The position numbers and the translations under genes are program-made. The notes beneath the pieces were generated by a model. The model had not been told where the DNA came from, did not search any database, and was given only the letters and a program-made list of their open reading frames with translations. DNA of 64,000 nt, from positions 1 through 64,000 of the forward strand of contig NZ_SSOC01000004.1 of assembly GCF_004801295.1 (NCBI RefSeq), given 5' to 3'. The stretch's first letter is position 1, and each line of letters begins with the position of its first letter. Of the stretch, positions 17,060 through 29,900 are shown one piece after another. This stretch comes from Pseudothauera nasutitermitis. GTDB lineage: Bacteria; Pseudomonadota; Gammaproteobacteria; Burkholderiales; Rhodocyclaceae.

Positions 17060-17415
17060 CTCGGCAGGCGGGCCAGCAGGCGGGCCAGGTCTTCGTTGAG
17101 CTGCGCGCGGCTGGCATCGTCGGCCTTGGCGTGCAGCCGGACCACCAAGTCCAGCTTCGGCAGCGTGGCGCGCGTCTTGCGGAAATTCTCGCGCGTCAGG
17201 CGTTTCAGCAGATTGCGCAGGCTGGCACGGCGCGCCAGCTTCTTCGCCACCACCACGCCGAGCCGCGCGGTTTCCAGCCCGTTGGGGCGGTAATGGACGA
17301 TGAACCAGCGCCCCTTGATCGCCCGCCGAAAAGCAAAAACGGATGAATACTCATCCGTTTTGCGTAGTCTGTGGGCGTCGCGAAACCTGAAGTCAACGCC
17401 CGGAAGTTCCGTCAC
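17056..17415 (-). CDS. rnpA: Ribonuclease P protein component RnpA
   Basis: Protein subunit of RNase P, which trims the 5' leader from pre-tRNAs. From a GTG at 17413-17415 it has 119 residues. The family pattern is present: FRFRDAHRLRKTDEYSSVF at the start and the RNR-like basic helix ARLGVVVAKKLARRASLRN that contacts the RNA. A longer frame to 17457 would run into rpmH, so the GTG one base after the rpmH stop is preferred; its Shine-Dalgarno sequence is poor and translation is probably coupled to rpmH. Confidence 0.93.
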   Translation of the reverse strand: MTELPGVDFRFRDAHRLRKTDEYSSVFAFRRAIKGRWFIVHYRPNGLETARLGVVVAKKLARRASLRNLLKRLTRENFRKTRATLPKLDLVVRLHAKADDASRAQLNEDLARLLARLPR

Positions 17416-17416
17416 C

Positions 17417-17551
17417 TCAGACGGCGAGGCGATGACGGCCCTTCGCACGACGGGCACGGATCACCGCGCGGCCGCCACGGGTCTTCATGCGGACCAGGAA
17501 GCCATGGGTGCGCTTGCGGCGAACGACGGACGGTTGGTAGGTGCGTTTCAT
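17417..17551 (-). CDS. rpmH: 50S ribosomal protein L34
   Basis: A 44-residue basic ribosomal protein: [18 protein letters not shown], then [20 protein letters not shown]. This is full length for bacterial L34 and begins with the invariant MKRTYQPS. The ATG is at 17549-17551 and the stop at 17417-17419. It is the first gene of the leftward run rpmH-rnpA-yidC-mnmE, with its promoter in the gap towards dnaA. Confidence 0.97.
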   Translation of the reverse strand: MKRTYQPSVVRRKRTHGFLVRMKTRGGRAVIRARRAKGRHRLAV

Positions 17552-17810
17552 TTTCAGCTGACCCGAGGAAAAAGGTTAAACGAAGGATTTAATTGGATAA
17601 TCCCATGTTTGTCAAGAACAGTTTTTGGGAAGACCTGTGGATAAGTCTGCCCGCCAGGGGTAGAATCCCCGGGTCGCCCCCGCCGGCAAAGGAGGGGCCC
17701 GCGCAGCCACCCGCTGGTTGCCGGCCCGCCGACCGGGCTCCCTATAACAAGCATCCGACCGCCAAGCCTCCCTTCGTGTGCCCCCCGGCGCATCCGGGGG
17801 CGGGCGCGTT
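17552..17810. other. rpmH-dnaA intergenic region, candidate oriC
   Basis: In many proteobacteria the chromosomal origin lies between rpmH and dnaA, and transcription diverges here as expected. A perfect DnaA box (TGTGGATAA on plus) lies at 17636-17644. A looser TTATCCAAT-like nonamer lies at about 17592-17600 on the minus strand, next to the short AT-rich stretch 17575-17630. A hairpin follows at 17782-17800. Only one consensus box was found, fewer than in the hemE-priA gap, so origin identity is likely by position but not proven by box content. Confidence 0.55.
17782..17800 (+). promoter_or_regulatory. GC hairpin in the dnaA leader
   Basis: CCCCCGG (17782-17788) and CCGGGGG (17794-17800) form a 7-bp stem with a 5-nt loop, followed by GCGCGTTTTG just at the likely dnaA start. 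It could attenuate dnaA transcription or block its ribosome site. A similar hairpin ending in GCGTTCTTT precedes gyrB. Confidence 0.45.
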
Positions 17811-19268
17811 TTGAGTACCGTGTCGCAAGCACAGACCGCACGTTCCGTGAACCAAGACTTCTGGTCCTTCTGCCTGTCGCGCCTTGAGCAGGAACTGCCC
17901 ACGCAGCAGTTCAACACCTGGATCAAGGCCCTTTCCGCCTGCGAAGGCGGCGGTGCGGAACAGCCCACGGTCGCCCTGCAGGCACCCAACCGCTTCGTGC
18001 TGCAGTGGGTGCGCGAGCGCTATCTGCGCCGCATCGGCGAACTGGGCACCGAATTCTACGGCGCCGAACCCGAGATCGAACTGGCCCTGCCCGCCGCCGG
18101 CGCGCCACGCGCTGCGCTTGCCCCGCGCGCGCCGGCCGCCCAGGCCCAGGCAGCCAACGCATCCGAAGCACCACCGGCCGCGCCCGTGCTGCTGCTCGAC
18201 AAAACGGAGGATGAGGCCATCCTCGGCGTCACCGACGTGGCCTACGAAAAAACCCGCCTCAACCCCGACTTCACCTTCGACACCCTGGTCACCGGACGCG
18301 CCAACGATCTGGCGCGCGCCGCCGCCATGCAGGTGGCGCAGAACCCCGGCACCTCCTACAACCCGCTGTTCGTGTATGGCGGCGTGGGCCTGGGCAAGAC
18401 CCACTTGATCCACGCCATCGGCAACGCGGTGTATCGCGCCAACCCGCGCATGGTGATCCGCTACGTGCACGTCGAGGACTACTACGCCGACGTGGTGCGC
18501 GCCTACCAGCAGAAGAGCTTCGACGCCTTCAAGCGCTACTACCGCTCGCTGGACCTGCTGCTGATCGACGACATCCAGTTCTTCAACAACAAGAACCGCA
18601 CCCAGGAAGAGTTCTTCCACGCCTTCAACGCGCTCACCGAGGCACGCAAGCAGATCGTCATCACCTGCGACACCTACCCCAAGGACATCCAGGGCCTGGA
18701 AGACCGGCTGATCTCGCGCTTCGACTGGGGCCTCACCGTGCAGATCGAGCCGCCCGAGCTGGAAATGCGCGTGGCCATCCTGAAGAAGAAGGCCGAGGCG
18801 CTGCGCGTGGCGGTGGATGACGACGTGGCCTTCCTGATCGCCAAGAACCTGCGCTCCAACGTGCGCGAGCTGGAAGGCGCGCTGAACAAGGTGGTGGCCT
18901 ACGCGCGTTTCCACAATCGCGGCATCTCGCTGGAAGTGGCCAAGGAAGCGCTCAAGGACCTGCTCAACGCACACAACCGCCAGCTCAGCATCGAACACAT
19001 CCAGAAGACGGTGGCCGACTACTACAAGATCAAGGTCGCCGACATGCACTCCAAGAAGCGCACCCGCGCGGTGGCCCGGCCCCGCCAGGTCGCCATGTGG
19101 CTGGCCAAGGAACTCACCCCGATGAGCCTGCCGGCCATCGGCGACGCCTTCGGCGGGCGCGACCACACCACCGTGCTGCACGCCTGCCGCACGATCACCG
19201 AGCTGCGCCTGGGCGACCACCAGCTCAACCACGACGTACACGTGCTCACCCAGGTGCTGCGCGGCTAA
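17811..19268 (+). CDS. dnaA: Chromosomal replication initiator DnaA
   Basis: AAA+ ATPase that binds DnaA boxes and opens oriC. Domain I begins with [21 protein letters not shown], a variable Ala/Pro-rich linker follows, then the AAA+ core with Walker [10 protein letters not shown], Walker [11 protein letters not shown], sensor regions ([11 protein letters not shown]), and the C-terminal DNA-binding helix with signature [14 protein letters not shown]. The start is uncertain: TTG at 17811 (used here, 485 residues), GTG at 17820 or GTG nearer the conserved NQDFW. It is followed 31 bp later by dnaN. Confidence 0.97.
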   Translation: MSTVSQAQTARSVNQDFWSFCLSRLEQELPTQQFNTWIKALSACEGGGAEQPTVALQAPNRFVLQWVRERYLRRIGELGTEFYGAEPEIELALPAAGAPRAALAPRAPAAQAQAANASEAPPAAPVLLLDKTEDEAILGVTDVAYEKTRLNPDFTFDTLVTGRANDLARAAAMQVAQNPGTSYNPLFVYGGVGLGKTHLIHAIGNAVYRANPRMVIRYVHVEDYYADVVRAYQQKSFDAFKRYYRSLDLLLIDDIQFFNNKNRTQEEFFHAFNALTEARKQIVITCDTYPKDIQGLEDRLISRFDWGLTVQIEPPELEMRVAILKKKAEALRVAVDDDVAFLIAKNLRSNVRELEGALNKVVAYARFHNRGISLEVAKEALKDLLNAHNRQLSIEHIQKTVADYYKIKVADMHSKKRTRAVARPRQVAMWLAKELTPMSLPAIGDAFGGRDHTTVLHACRTITELRLGDHQLNHDVHVLTQVLRG

Positions 19269-19299
19269 CCCTTCCATCAACCTTCCTCAACGAGACGCC

Positions 19300-22996
<3,697 letters not shown>

Positions 22997-23116
22997 CGCC
23001 GCAGGCGCCCGCAACAGGTGAAAGCCTCCGGCCCCCGCTGATGGCTCGGCGCGGGCCGGGGGCGTCATCGTCCAGCGCAGTGATGAACTCTCCTGGCCCG
23101 CCGGGCCGCCCCTGAT

Positions 23117-23713
23117 TCATGCAGCCTTCGATGCTCCTGACCACTGCAACATGCGCGTCAACACGTTGTCGCGGCGTACCCAATGATGGAACAGCGCAGC
23201 GGCCACATGCAGGCCGACCACGACCCAGGCAACCCATTTGCCGAGGAAGTGATGGACAACATCAATGGGAGCCTCGAACGCTTCATAGCTCAAATCGAAG
23301 GCGCTGCTGATCCAGGCGAACAGCGCGGTTTCGTCGAAGCCCGTCACGCTGAACAGCCCGAAGTCGGTCGGTGCGCCGGTGCCGAGATAGCCGGTCAGCG
23401 GCATCACGATGAGCAGGCCATACAGCCCCCAATGCGCCGCATGCGCAAGCCAGTGCTCCAGCGCCGAACCGGGCGGATCTTCGGGCTGCACGTTCAGCAG
23501 TCGCCACAGCAACCGGGGTAACACCAGGAAGCCAACCAGCAGGCCCAGCGCCCAATGAATATTGAGCACAGGCCAGGATTCCGGCGAGGTGTCGTCCATG
23601 AACCAGATGACGTAATAAACGACGATGTAGGCGGCAATGAACGCGGCCGCGCTCGTCCAATGGAAGAATTTGGCAAGAATGCCAAAGCTGGTTGCGGTAT
23701 TACGCCATTGCAT
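23117..23713 (-). CDS. Cytochrome b561 family di-haem membrane protein
   Basis: Small (198-residue) inner-membrane cytochrome with four hydrophobic helices, related to YodB/CybB superoxide:quinone oxidoreductases. Candidate haem ligands are the histidines in KFFHW (about 18), NIHW (about 53), DVVHHF and GLHVAAALFHHW. It lies 35 bp downstream of the tetR gene in the same orientation and probably shares its promoter. Codon use (more codons ending in A/T than gyrB) fits the neighbouring tetR and efflux genes, suggesting they arrived together. Its electron donor is unknown. Confidence 0.85.
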   Translation of the reverse strand: MQWRNTATSFGILAKFFHWTSAAAFIAAYIVVYYVIWFMDDTSPESWPVLNIHWALGLLVGFLVLPRLLWRLLNVQPEDPPGSALEHWLAHAAHWGLYGLLIVMPLTGYLGTGAPTDFGLFSVTGFDETALFAWISSAFDLSYEAFEAPIDVVHHFLGKWVAWVVVGLHVAAALFHHWVRRDNVLTRMLQWSGASKAA

Positions 23714-23748
23714 CTTGTATTCCCCCAGAAGACGGTAAACGAGGGTGG

Positions 23749-24345
23749 TCAGCGGATGCGCAGGCCGCCGAGCAGACGCTCCAGGCCTTCGAGCGCCTGG
23801 GCCAAACGTGCTTCATGGTCGCCATCCGTTTCGGCAATCCAGAAAGACGCTTCCGTCACCGCGCCATAGATCATGCGGGCCGTCACGCCCGTGTGCAGCG
23901 GGGCCACGGCAGCTTCGGCAATCAACCCGTCCAGCGAGGCTTGCAGCGCGGCAATGCCCACCGATTGCGCGGCTTGCGGCACATCGCCGAAGACTGCGCG
24001 CGCATCCTGCAAGATGATCCGGCGGATCTCCGGCTCCAGCGCCAGTTCCAGATAGGTGCGGCAACGGCGGCGGAAACCTTCCCAGGGCGAAGGGGCGGCA
24101 TCCGAAACGGCTTGCAGGCGTTCGCCGACCTCGGCCTCGACCTGCTCGATGACCGCGATCAGCAGCCCTTCCTTGCTGCCGAAATGGTGATAGAGCGCCC
24201 CCCGCGTCAGGCCAGCGGCGGCGGTGAAATCGTCCATCGAGGTGTGGGCGAAGCCTTGGGTGGCAAATGCGCGCCGTGCCGTTGCCACCAGCTTGGCACG
24301 GGTTTCTTCGATCATCTCGGCGCGGGTGCGGCGTTGTTGCTGCAT
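23749..24345 (-). CDS. TetR family transcriptional repressor
   Basis: The 198-residue regulator starts at ATG 24343-24345, preceded by AAGGAAGGG. The N-terminal helix-turn-helix is typical of TetR: TRAKLVATARRAFATQGF, then TSMDDFTAAAGLTRGALYHH and FGSKEGLL. The C-terminal part is the ligand-binding domain. It is divergent from a Bcr/CflA efflux pump, and the gap between them holds a perfect 14-bp-arm palindrome that is its likely operator. It probably represses itself, the b561 gene and the pump until a toxic ligand binds. A longer frame to 24624 runs across the operator and into the pump gene and is rejected. Confidence 0.92.
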   Translation of the reverse strand: MQQQRRTRAEMIEETRAKLVATARRAFATQGFAHTSMDDFTAAAGLTRGALYHHFGSKEGLLIAVIEQVEAEVGERLQAVSDAAPSPWEGFRRRCRTYLELALEPEIRRIILQDARAVFGDVPQAAQSVGIAALQASLDGLIAEAAVAPLHTGVTARMIYGAVTEASFWIAETDGDHEARLAQALEGLERLLGGLRIR

Positions 24346-24370
24346 CACAGCCCTTCCTTTTTCAACAACA

Positions 24371-24441
24371 TGCGCGACGTATGTTAATTGACATACGTCG
24401 CGCACGTCAATATGATCGAGACTGACATGCGCAGCGTATGT
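24371..24441. promoter_or_regulatory. TetR operator palindrome and second half-site
   Basis: TGCGCGACGTATGT (24371-24384) and its exact reverse complement ACATACGTCGCGCA (24391-24404) flank the 6-bp spacer TAATTG. A related half, TGCGCAGCGTATGT, lies at 24428-24441. The position between the divergent tetR and efflux genes fits autorepression and pump repression by the TetR protein. Confidence 0.85.
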
Positions 24442-24490
24442 GAATATCCTCTCATGCGCTGGAAGTGCATCGTGCAGGTGAGCGTCGTTC

Positions 24491-25708
24491 ATGACTATGG
24501 ATACCCAACAGCAAACCGTCGGAATGAAAACGGCCGCGTCCCTGGCCCTCATCACGATCCTGGGGCCCGCGGCCATCGACATGTATCTGGCGGCCATGCC
24601 GCAGATGACGAAAGACCTGAACACCGACTACGCCACCATGCAGTTGACGCTGACGGTGTTCCTGCTGGCAATGGGCGCGGGACAAGTCGTATTTGGGCCG
24701 GTGATCGACGCGTTGGGACGCCGGCGTCCGCTACTGGCGGGCTTGCTGATGTTCATTCTGGCCTCGTTATGGGCAGCCGCCAGCACGTCGATGAGCGCGA
24801 TGTTGTATGCCCGCTTCTTCCAGGGACTGTCCGCAGCACTGGTGCTGGTCACAGCCATGAGTTCGGTGCGTGACATCGCCAGCGGTGCCCGTGCCACCCA
24901 GCTCTTTGCCTTGCTGGTGACCATCCAGGGTGCAGCCCCGATCCTGGCACCGGCTGTCGGCGGCGTCATCGACGTGCAGTTCGGGTGGCGTGCGGTGATG
25001 CTGGCGCTGGCCATCATCGGTGCGCTGGCTTTGCTGAACTCCGCCGTCAATTTGCCGGAAACCTTGGCCGACGAGAAGCGTGTGGCGTTGAAGCTGGGTA
25101 GCGTATTTCGCACCTATCGGCGTCTGCTTGCCGATCGACGATTCATTGTTCCGGCACTGGCCCTGGCGGCCGTTTTTTTCTTCCTGTTCGGCTACGTCGG
25201 TGGTGCGTCCTATGTGTACCAGGCCGGCTACGGCCTGCGTTCGGACGTCTTCGGCTTCGTATTCGGCGGCACAGGCGCTGCGATGATGCTGGGCGCCATG
25301 ACCAGCAGCCGCTTGGCTCGCACACGCTCGGCGGGCCTGCCGGCGCTGGTCGGGGTCGCCATCATGGGCGGCGGTGCAGCTTTGGCACTACTTGCCGTGC
25401 TGGCAGGTGTCGGGCTCTACGGCATCGTCCCGGGGCTGTTCATCGCGGTGTTCGGCTTGGGTATGGCAGAACCGCCATTGATGTCGATTGCGATGGCCTC
25501 CCAGGAACGCTCATTGGGTGCCACCGCTGCGCTGCTGGGTTCCGGTACACACATCATCGGCTCACTTGCCACGCCGCTGGCCGGCGCTCTGGCGCCAGTC
25601 GGGGCGAATGCGTGGCTGGGATTCTTGCTGGTGACTGCACTGGCAGCATGGATACTGGCCTTCATCAGTGCCCGCAGTGTGGGCCATAAAACAGTCAGCG
25701 CGCATTGA
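24491..25708 (+). CDS. Bcr/CflA family MFS drug efflux transporter
   Basis: A 405-residue, 12-helix proton-driven exporter of the DHA1 group. Visible family marks include the first helix with LGPAAIDMYLAAMPQM, the loop motif GPVIDALGRRRPLLAG between helices 2 and 3, and the helix 5 region QGAAPILAPAVGGVI. Close in type to chloramphenicol, bicyclomycin or sulfonamide efflux proteins; the substrate is not predictable. It starts at ATG 24491 (or 24497) just past the TetR operator. TTG, CGT and other less GC-rich codons are more frequent than in gyrB or dnaN. Confidence 0.9.
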   Translation: MTMDTQQQTVGMKTAASLALITILGPAAIDMYLAAMPQMTKDLNTDYATMQLTLTVFLLAMGAGQVVFGPVIDALGRRRPLLAGLLMFILASLWAAASTSMSAMLYARFFQGLSAALVLVTAMSSVRDIASGARATQLFALLVTIQGAAPILAPAVGGVIDVQFGWRAVMLALAIIGALALLNSAVNLPETLADEKRVALKLGSVFRTYRRLLADRRFIVPALALAAVFFFLFGYVGGASYVYQAGYGLRSDVFGFVFGGTGAAMMLGAMTSSRLARTRSAGLPALVGVAIMGGGAALALLAVLAGVGLYGIVPGLFIAVFGLGMAEPPLMSIAMASQERSLGATAALLGSGTHIIGSLATPLAGALAPVGANAWLGFLLVTALAAWILAFISARSVGHKTVSAH

Positions 25709-25924
25709 CTGATATGCGGGCAAGGAACAGGGTTTCTCAGCATCCTGCTAGCACGGAGCGATGATGCGGCTACGCTGTCAGCACCACGAAAGGCACCAGC
25801 TGCGCCAGCCCCGCCATCGCCGGCCGTTGAAGCAAGCCGTGCGCGGCGCAGCGACTTACAATCGCACGCATCGCGGTAAACCGGTGCGCCGCACCGCACG
25901 CCCCCAACGCCACCCGCCCGACCC

Positions 25925-26926
25925 ATGCAGAACTCGCTTTTTCCCGATAGCGGACCAGGGGCGCCGCCCGTGGTCGAGGCCGCAGTGCCCGATCCGGCGC
26001 TGCGCAGCCTGGCCGGGGTGCTGCCGGCGCAGTTGCGCTTCGGCACCTCGTCGTGGAACTACCCTGGCTGGGCCGGCCTGGTGTGGAAGCGGGGCTACCC
26101 GGATGCGCTGCTGTCGCGCCACGGCCTGCCGGCGTATGCGCAACATCCGCTGTTTTGCACGGTCGGCCTCGACCGCAGTTTCTACCGGCCGCTGAGCGCT
26201 GCCCAGTTCGCCGCCTACGCGGCGCAGGTGCCGGCGGATTTCCGCTTCGTGGTGAAGGCGCCGAACCGGGTGACCGATGCGCTGCTGCGCGACGAATCCG
26301 GACGAGGCCGGCAACCCAATCCGGACTTTCTGGCCGCCGGCCCGGCCGTACGCGATTTCGTCGAGCCTGCGCTGGCCGGCCTGGGAGACAAGCTCGGCGC
26401 GCTGGTATTCCAGATCAGCCCGCTGCCGCCGGCGTGGCTGGCGCGCATCCCGGAACTGGTCGGGCGTCTGCATGCCATGCTGGCGGCCATCCCCGCGCTG
26501 CGCGGGGCCGCGCCCGACGGCGTGGTGGCGGTGGAGGTACGCGATCCGCAGTGGCTCGTACCGGCATTCACGCAGGCGCTGCGCGACGGTGGCGCAACCT
26601 ATTGCATGGGCCTGCACGCCAAGATGCCGCGCATCACCGAACAGCTCCCCATCCTGCGCGCGTTGTGGCCGGGGCCGCTGGTGTGCCGCTGGAACCTCAA
26701 CCCGCTGCACGGCGCCTTCGGCTACGAGCAGGCGCGTCGCCAGTATGCGCCCTACGACCGGCTGCAGGACCCGGACCCGGATACCCGCGCCGCGCTGGCG
26801 CGAGTGATCGCGGGCACCGTCGGCGCCGGCCAGAATGCCTTCGTGACCCTCAGCAACAAGTCCGAGGGCAGCGCGCCGCTGTCGGTACGGGCATTGGCCG
26901 AGGCCGTCCGCGATCAATTGCGTTGA
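25925..26926 (+). CDS. DUF72 (YecE-like) family protein
   Basis: A 333-residue protein of the DUF72 family, predicted to adopt a TIM-barrel fold; no function is established. Typical segments are present: RFGTSSWNYPGWAG near the start, LDRSFYRPLSAAQF, FRFVVKAPNRVTD, VAVEVRDPQWL and, at the end, NAFVTLSNKSEGSAPLSV. ATG 25925 was chosen as the first start of the conserved frame. It stands alone in the plus orientation after a 216-bp gap in which no structure was seen, and converges on the EndoQ-UvrD fusion gene. Confidence 0.85.
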   Translation: MQNSLFPDSGPGAPPVVEAAVPDPALRSLAGVLPAQLRFGTSSWNYPGWAGLVWKRGYPDALLSRHGLPAYAQHPLFCTVGLDRSFYRPLSAAQFAAYAAQVPADFRFVVKAPNRVTDALLRDESGRGRQPNPDFLAAGPAVRDFVEPALAGLGDKLGALVFQISPLPPAWLARIPELVGRLHAMLAAIPALRGAAPDGVVAVEVRDPQWLVPAFTQALRDGGATYCMGLHAKMPRITEQLPILRALWPGPLVCRWNLNPLHGAFGYEQARRQYAPYDRLQDPDPDTRAALARVIAGTVGAGQNAFVTLSNKSEGSAPLSVRALAEAVRDQLR

Positions 26927-26954
26927 GCCGTGGGGCGGGTGGGGCAAGTCCTCT

Positions 26955-29900
26955 TCAGAACAAATCGAACTGCCGCTGCTCCGCGTTCACCTTGCGCGGC
27001 GGGGCGTTCTGCTCGCGCAGCAGCGCCGGGGCGATGTCCGCCAGGAAAGGCGAGGGCGGCAGCGCGCGTCGCTGGCCGCGCCATAGGCGTTCGCGGGCGC
27101 GGGTGAGGAACAGCCGGTCTCTGGCGCGGGTCAGGGCGACGTAGAACAGGCGGCGCTCCTCGGTCACCGTGCCATCGTCGACGCCGGCTTCGGCGTCCGC
27201 CGGGCCCCACGAAAAGGGCACCAGCCCGTCCTCGACGCCGGCCACGAACACCACCGCGAACTCCAGCCCCTTGGCGGCGTGCATGGTCAGCAGCGAGACG
27301 CGCTCGGCGCGCGCGTCCCAGAAATCGGCCTCGGTGCATAGCGCGACCCGTTCGCGCAGCTGCGCTTCGTCGGCATCCGCGGCCAGCGTGGCGAGCCAGC
27401 GGCGGGCCTCGGCGAGCGCGGCCTGGCCAGCGGCGTCCTGTTCCTGGCGCAACTGCTCGACGGCACTGGCGAGGCGCTCGGGCAGGGGCGTGGTCTGCTG
27501 CTGCGCGCCTTGCTGCGCCAGGGCATCGAGCAGGGCGTTCACCATGGCATGGCCGGCGATGGGCGCGGGCGAGCTTTTCCGGTGCGGGATGCCGGCGCGG
27601 TCGAAGGCCTCGCGCAGCGCGGCGGCCTGGGCGTCAGTGCGGTAGAGCACGGCGAAATCGGCGAAGCCGAGCGGCCGCCCGCCATCTGCGCCAGCCAGCG
27701 CGGCGCCCTTGCGGTTGGCGGCGAGCATGTCGTGGCCGCCAAGCAGGCTTTCGATGCTGGCGGCGATGAAATCCGCTTCCGCGCGCTCGTCCGGGGCGAC
27801 ATAGAGCGTGAGGGGTTCGCCCGGCGGCCGGGTGGCGTCGTCCGGCGTGCCGCTGCCGATCACTTGCGCGGCGGCGCCGACGATATGGGCGGTGGAGCGG
27901 TAGTTGCGGCCCAGGCGCAGCGTGCCGGCGCCAGGGAAGTCCTGCGCGAAGCGGGCGAACAGGGTGGCGTCGGCACCGCGGAAACCGTAGATCGCCTGGT
28001 TCGGGTCGCCGATTGCGCAGACGCTGGCGGCCGACGGGGCGAGCCGTTGCAGCAGGCGGTACTGGCGCGCGTCCAGATCCTGGAACTCGTCGACGCAGAT
28101 ATGGCGGAAGCGTTGCTGCCAGCGCGCCGCGACGGCCGGGTCGCGTTCCAGGATGTCCACCGGCAGGCTGACCAGATCGTCGAAATCCACCCAGTGGCCG
28201 GCCTCGCCGAGCCGGCGGCAGGCGGCCAGCGCGGCGGCGCTTTCCTCGTCGGCGGGCGGCGCACCGGTGCGCTTGGCGAGCGAGACGGCTTTCAGCAGGC
28301 GCGCGGCCTTGGCGTTGCTGACACCGAGTTCGGCGGCGAGCGCGGCGGCGCGCTCGCGCTCGTCGGCAATGCGGAAATCCGCCGGCAGGCCGGCCGCCGC
28401 GCCCTCTGCATGCAAAAAGGCGAGGCCGAGCGAGTGGAAGGTGTGGATCGCGCATTCCCCGGCATCGGCCGGCAGCAGCGCGGCGAGGCGCTCACGCAGT
28501 TCCCCGGCGGCGCGGCGGCTGAAGGTGATCGCCAGGCAGGCCGGCGCCGGTACGCCGCGTTCCAGGATCAGGTGGGCGAGGCGATGGGTCAGCATGCGCG
28601 TCTTGCCGGCGCCGGGGCCGGCGGTGACGATCAGCGGGCCGTCCACCCTTGCTGCGGCGCGGGCCTGATCGGCATCGAGCGCGGCGAGGATGCCGCTCAG
28701 GCCGGACGGCGCGGGCAAGGGCGGCGCGGCCGCCGGCGCCTCCGCCGCTGCTTCGGCCACCCTCAGCGCGGGGGTTGGCGCGGCCTGCGGAGGCAGCGGC
28801 AGGTCGAACAGCAGGTCGCCGTGGCTGAAGCGCTTCAGTTCGCCGTCCTCGAACAGGCGGATCACGCCGTATTCGCCGTCGTAGCCGGCCTCGCGGATCA
28901 CGCGGCCGGCGCGCAGCCGCTCCACCGCCTCGCCGAGCAGCGGGTGCACGCGGCGGATGTCGTCGATGGGTGTCTCGCACAGGATGGCGAAATCCGGCCC
29001 GAGCGCGGCCGACACGCGGTCGTACTCGCGCGTCACGCCCTGCGAGGCGACACCGCTGCCGAGGATCTCGGCGAGCATCTCGGGCAGCGGCACCAGGCTG
29101 GTCACCGTGCCGGCGGTCGGCGGCGGAATGCCGACCTTGCGGTCGGCCAGCGTTTCGATGCGGTGCGCGGTGCCGACCGTCACCGGCTTGCCGCACACGG
29201 GGCACAGCCCGCCGTGGGCCAGTGTCTCCTGCGGATCGAGGCGCACGTTGCAGGCGCGGTGGCCGTCCAGGTGGTACTTGCCTTCCTCGGGGAAGAATTC
29301 CACCGTGCCGACGTAGCCCTCGCCGGTCTCCAGCGCGCGGCGCATGGCGTAGTAGTTTGGCGTGCCGGCGAAGCGCGTGGCCTCGCGGCCGAGCTTGGAC
29401 GGCGAATGGGCGTCCGAGTTGGAAATCAGGCGGAAACCATCGAGCGAGGATATCCGCCAGTTCATCTCCGGGTCCGACGACAGGCCGGTTTCCACCGCGA
29501 AGATGTGCCCGGCCAGGTCGCCGTAGCATTCCTGGATCGAATCGAAGCCGGACTGCGAGCCGAGCGCGGCGAACCACGGCGTCCAGATGTGCGCCGGCAC
29601 CAGATAGGCCTGCGGCCCCGATTCCAGCACCACCTCCAGCAGGTCGCGCGAATCGAGGCCGAGGATGGGTCGTCCGTCGGAGGCGATATTGCCGATCCGC
29701 CCCAGGCTGGCGGCCAGCCGGTCGGCGGTGGCGAAATCGGGCGCATACACCACGTGGTGGATCTTGCGCGTGCGCTCACCCTTCTTGTAGATCGTCGAGA
29801 TCTCGGTGGAGAGCATGAAGCGCACCGGTGTACGGCAGCTCGGCGGCAGGGTCTTCAGGACTTCGGCCTCGATCTCCGGCCGCAAGGCGAACAGGCCGTC

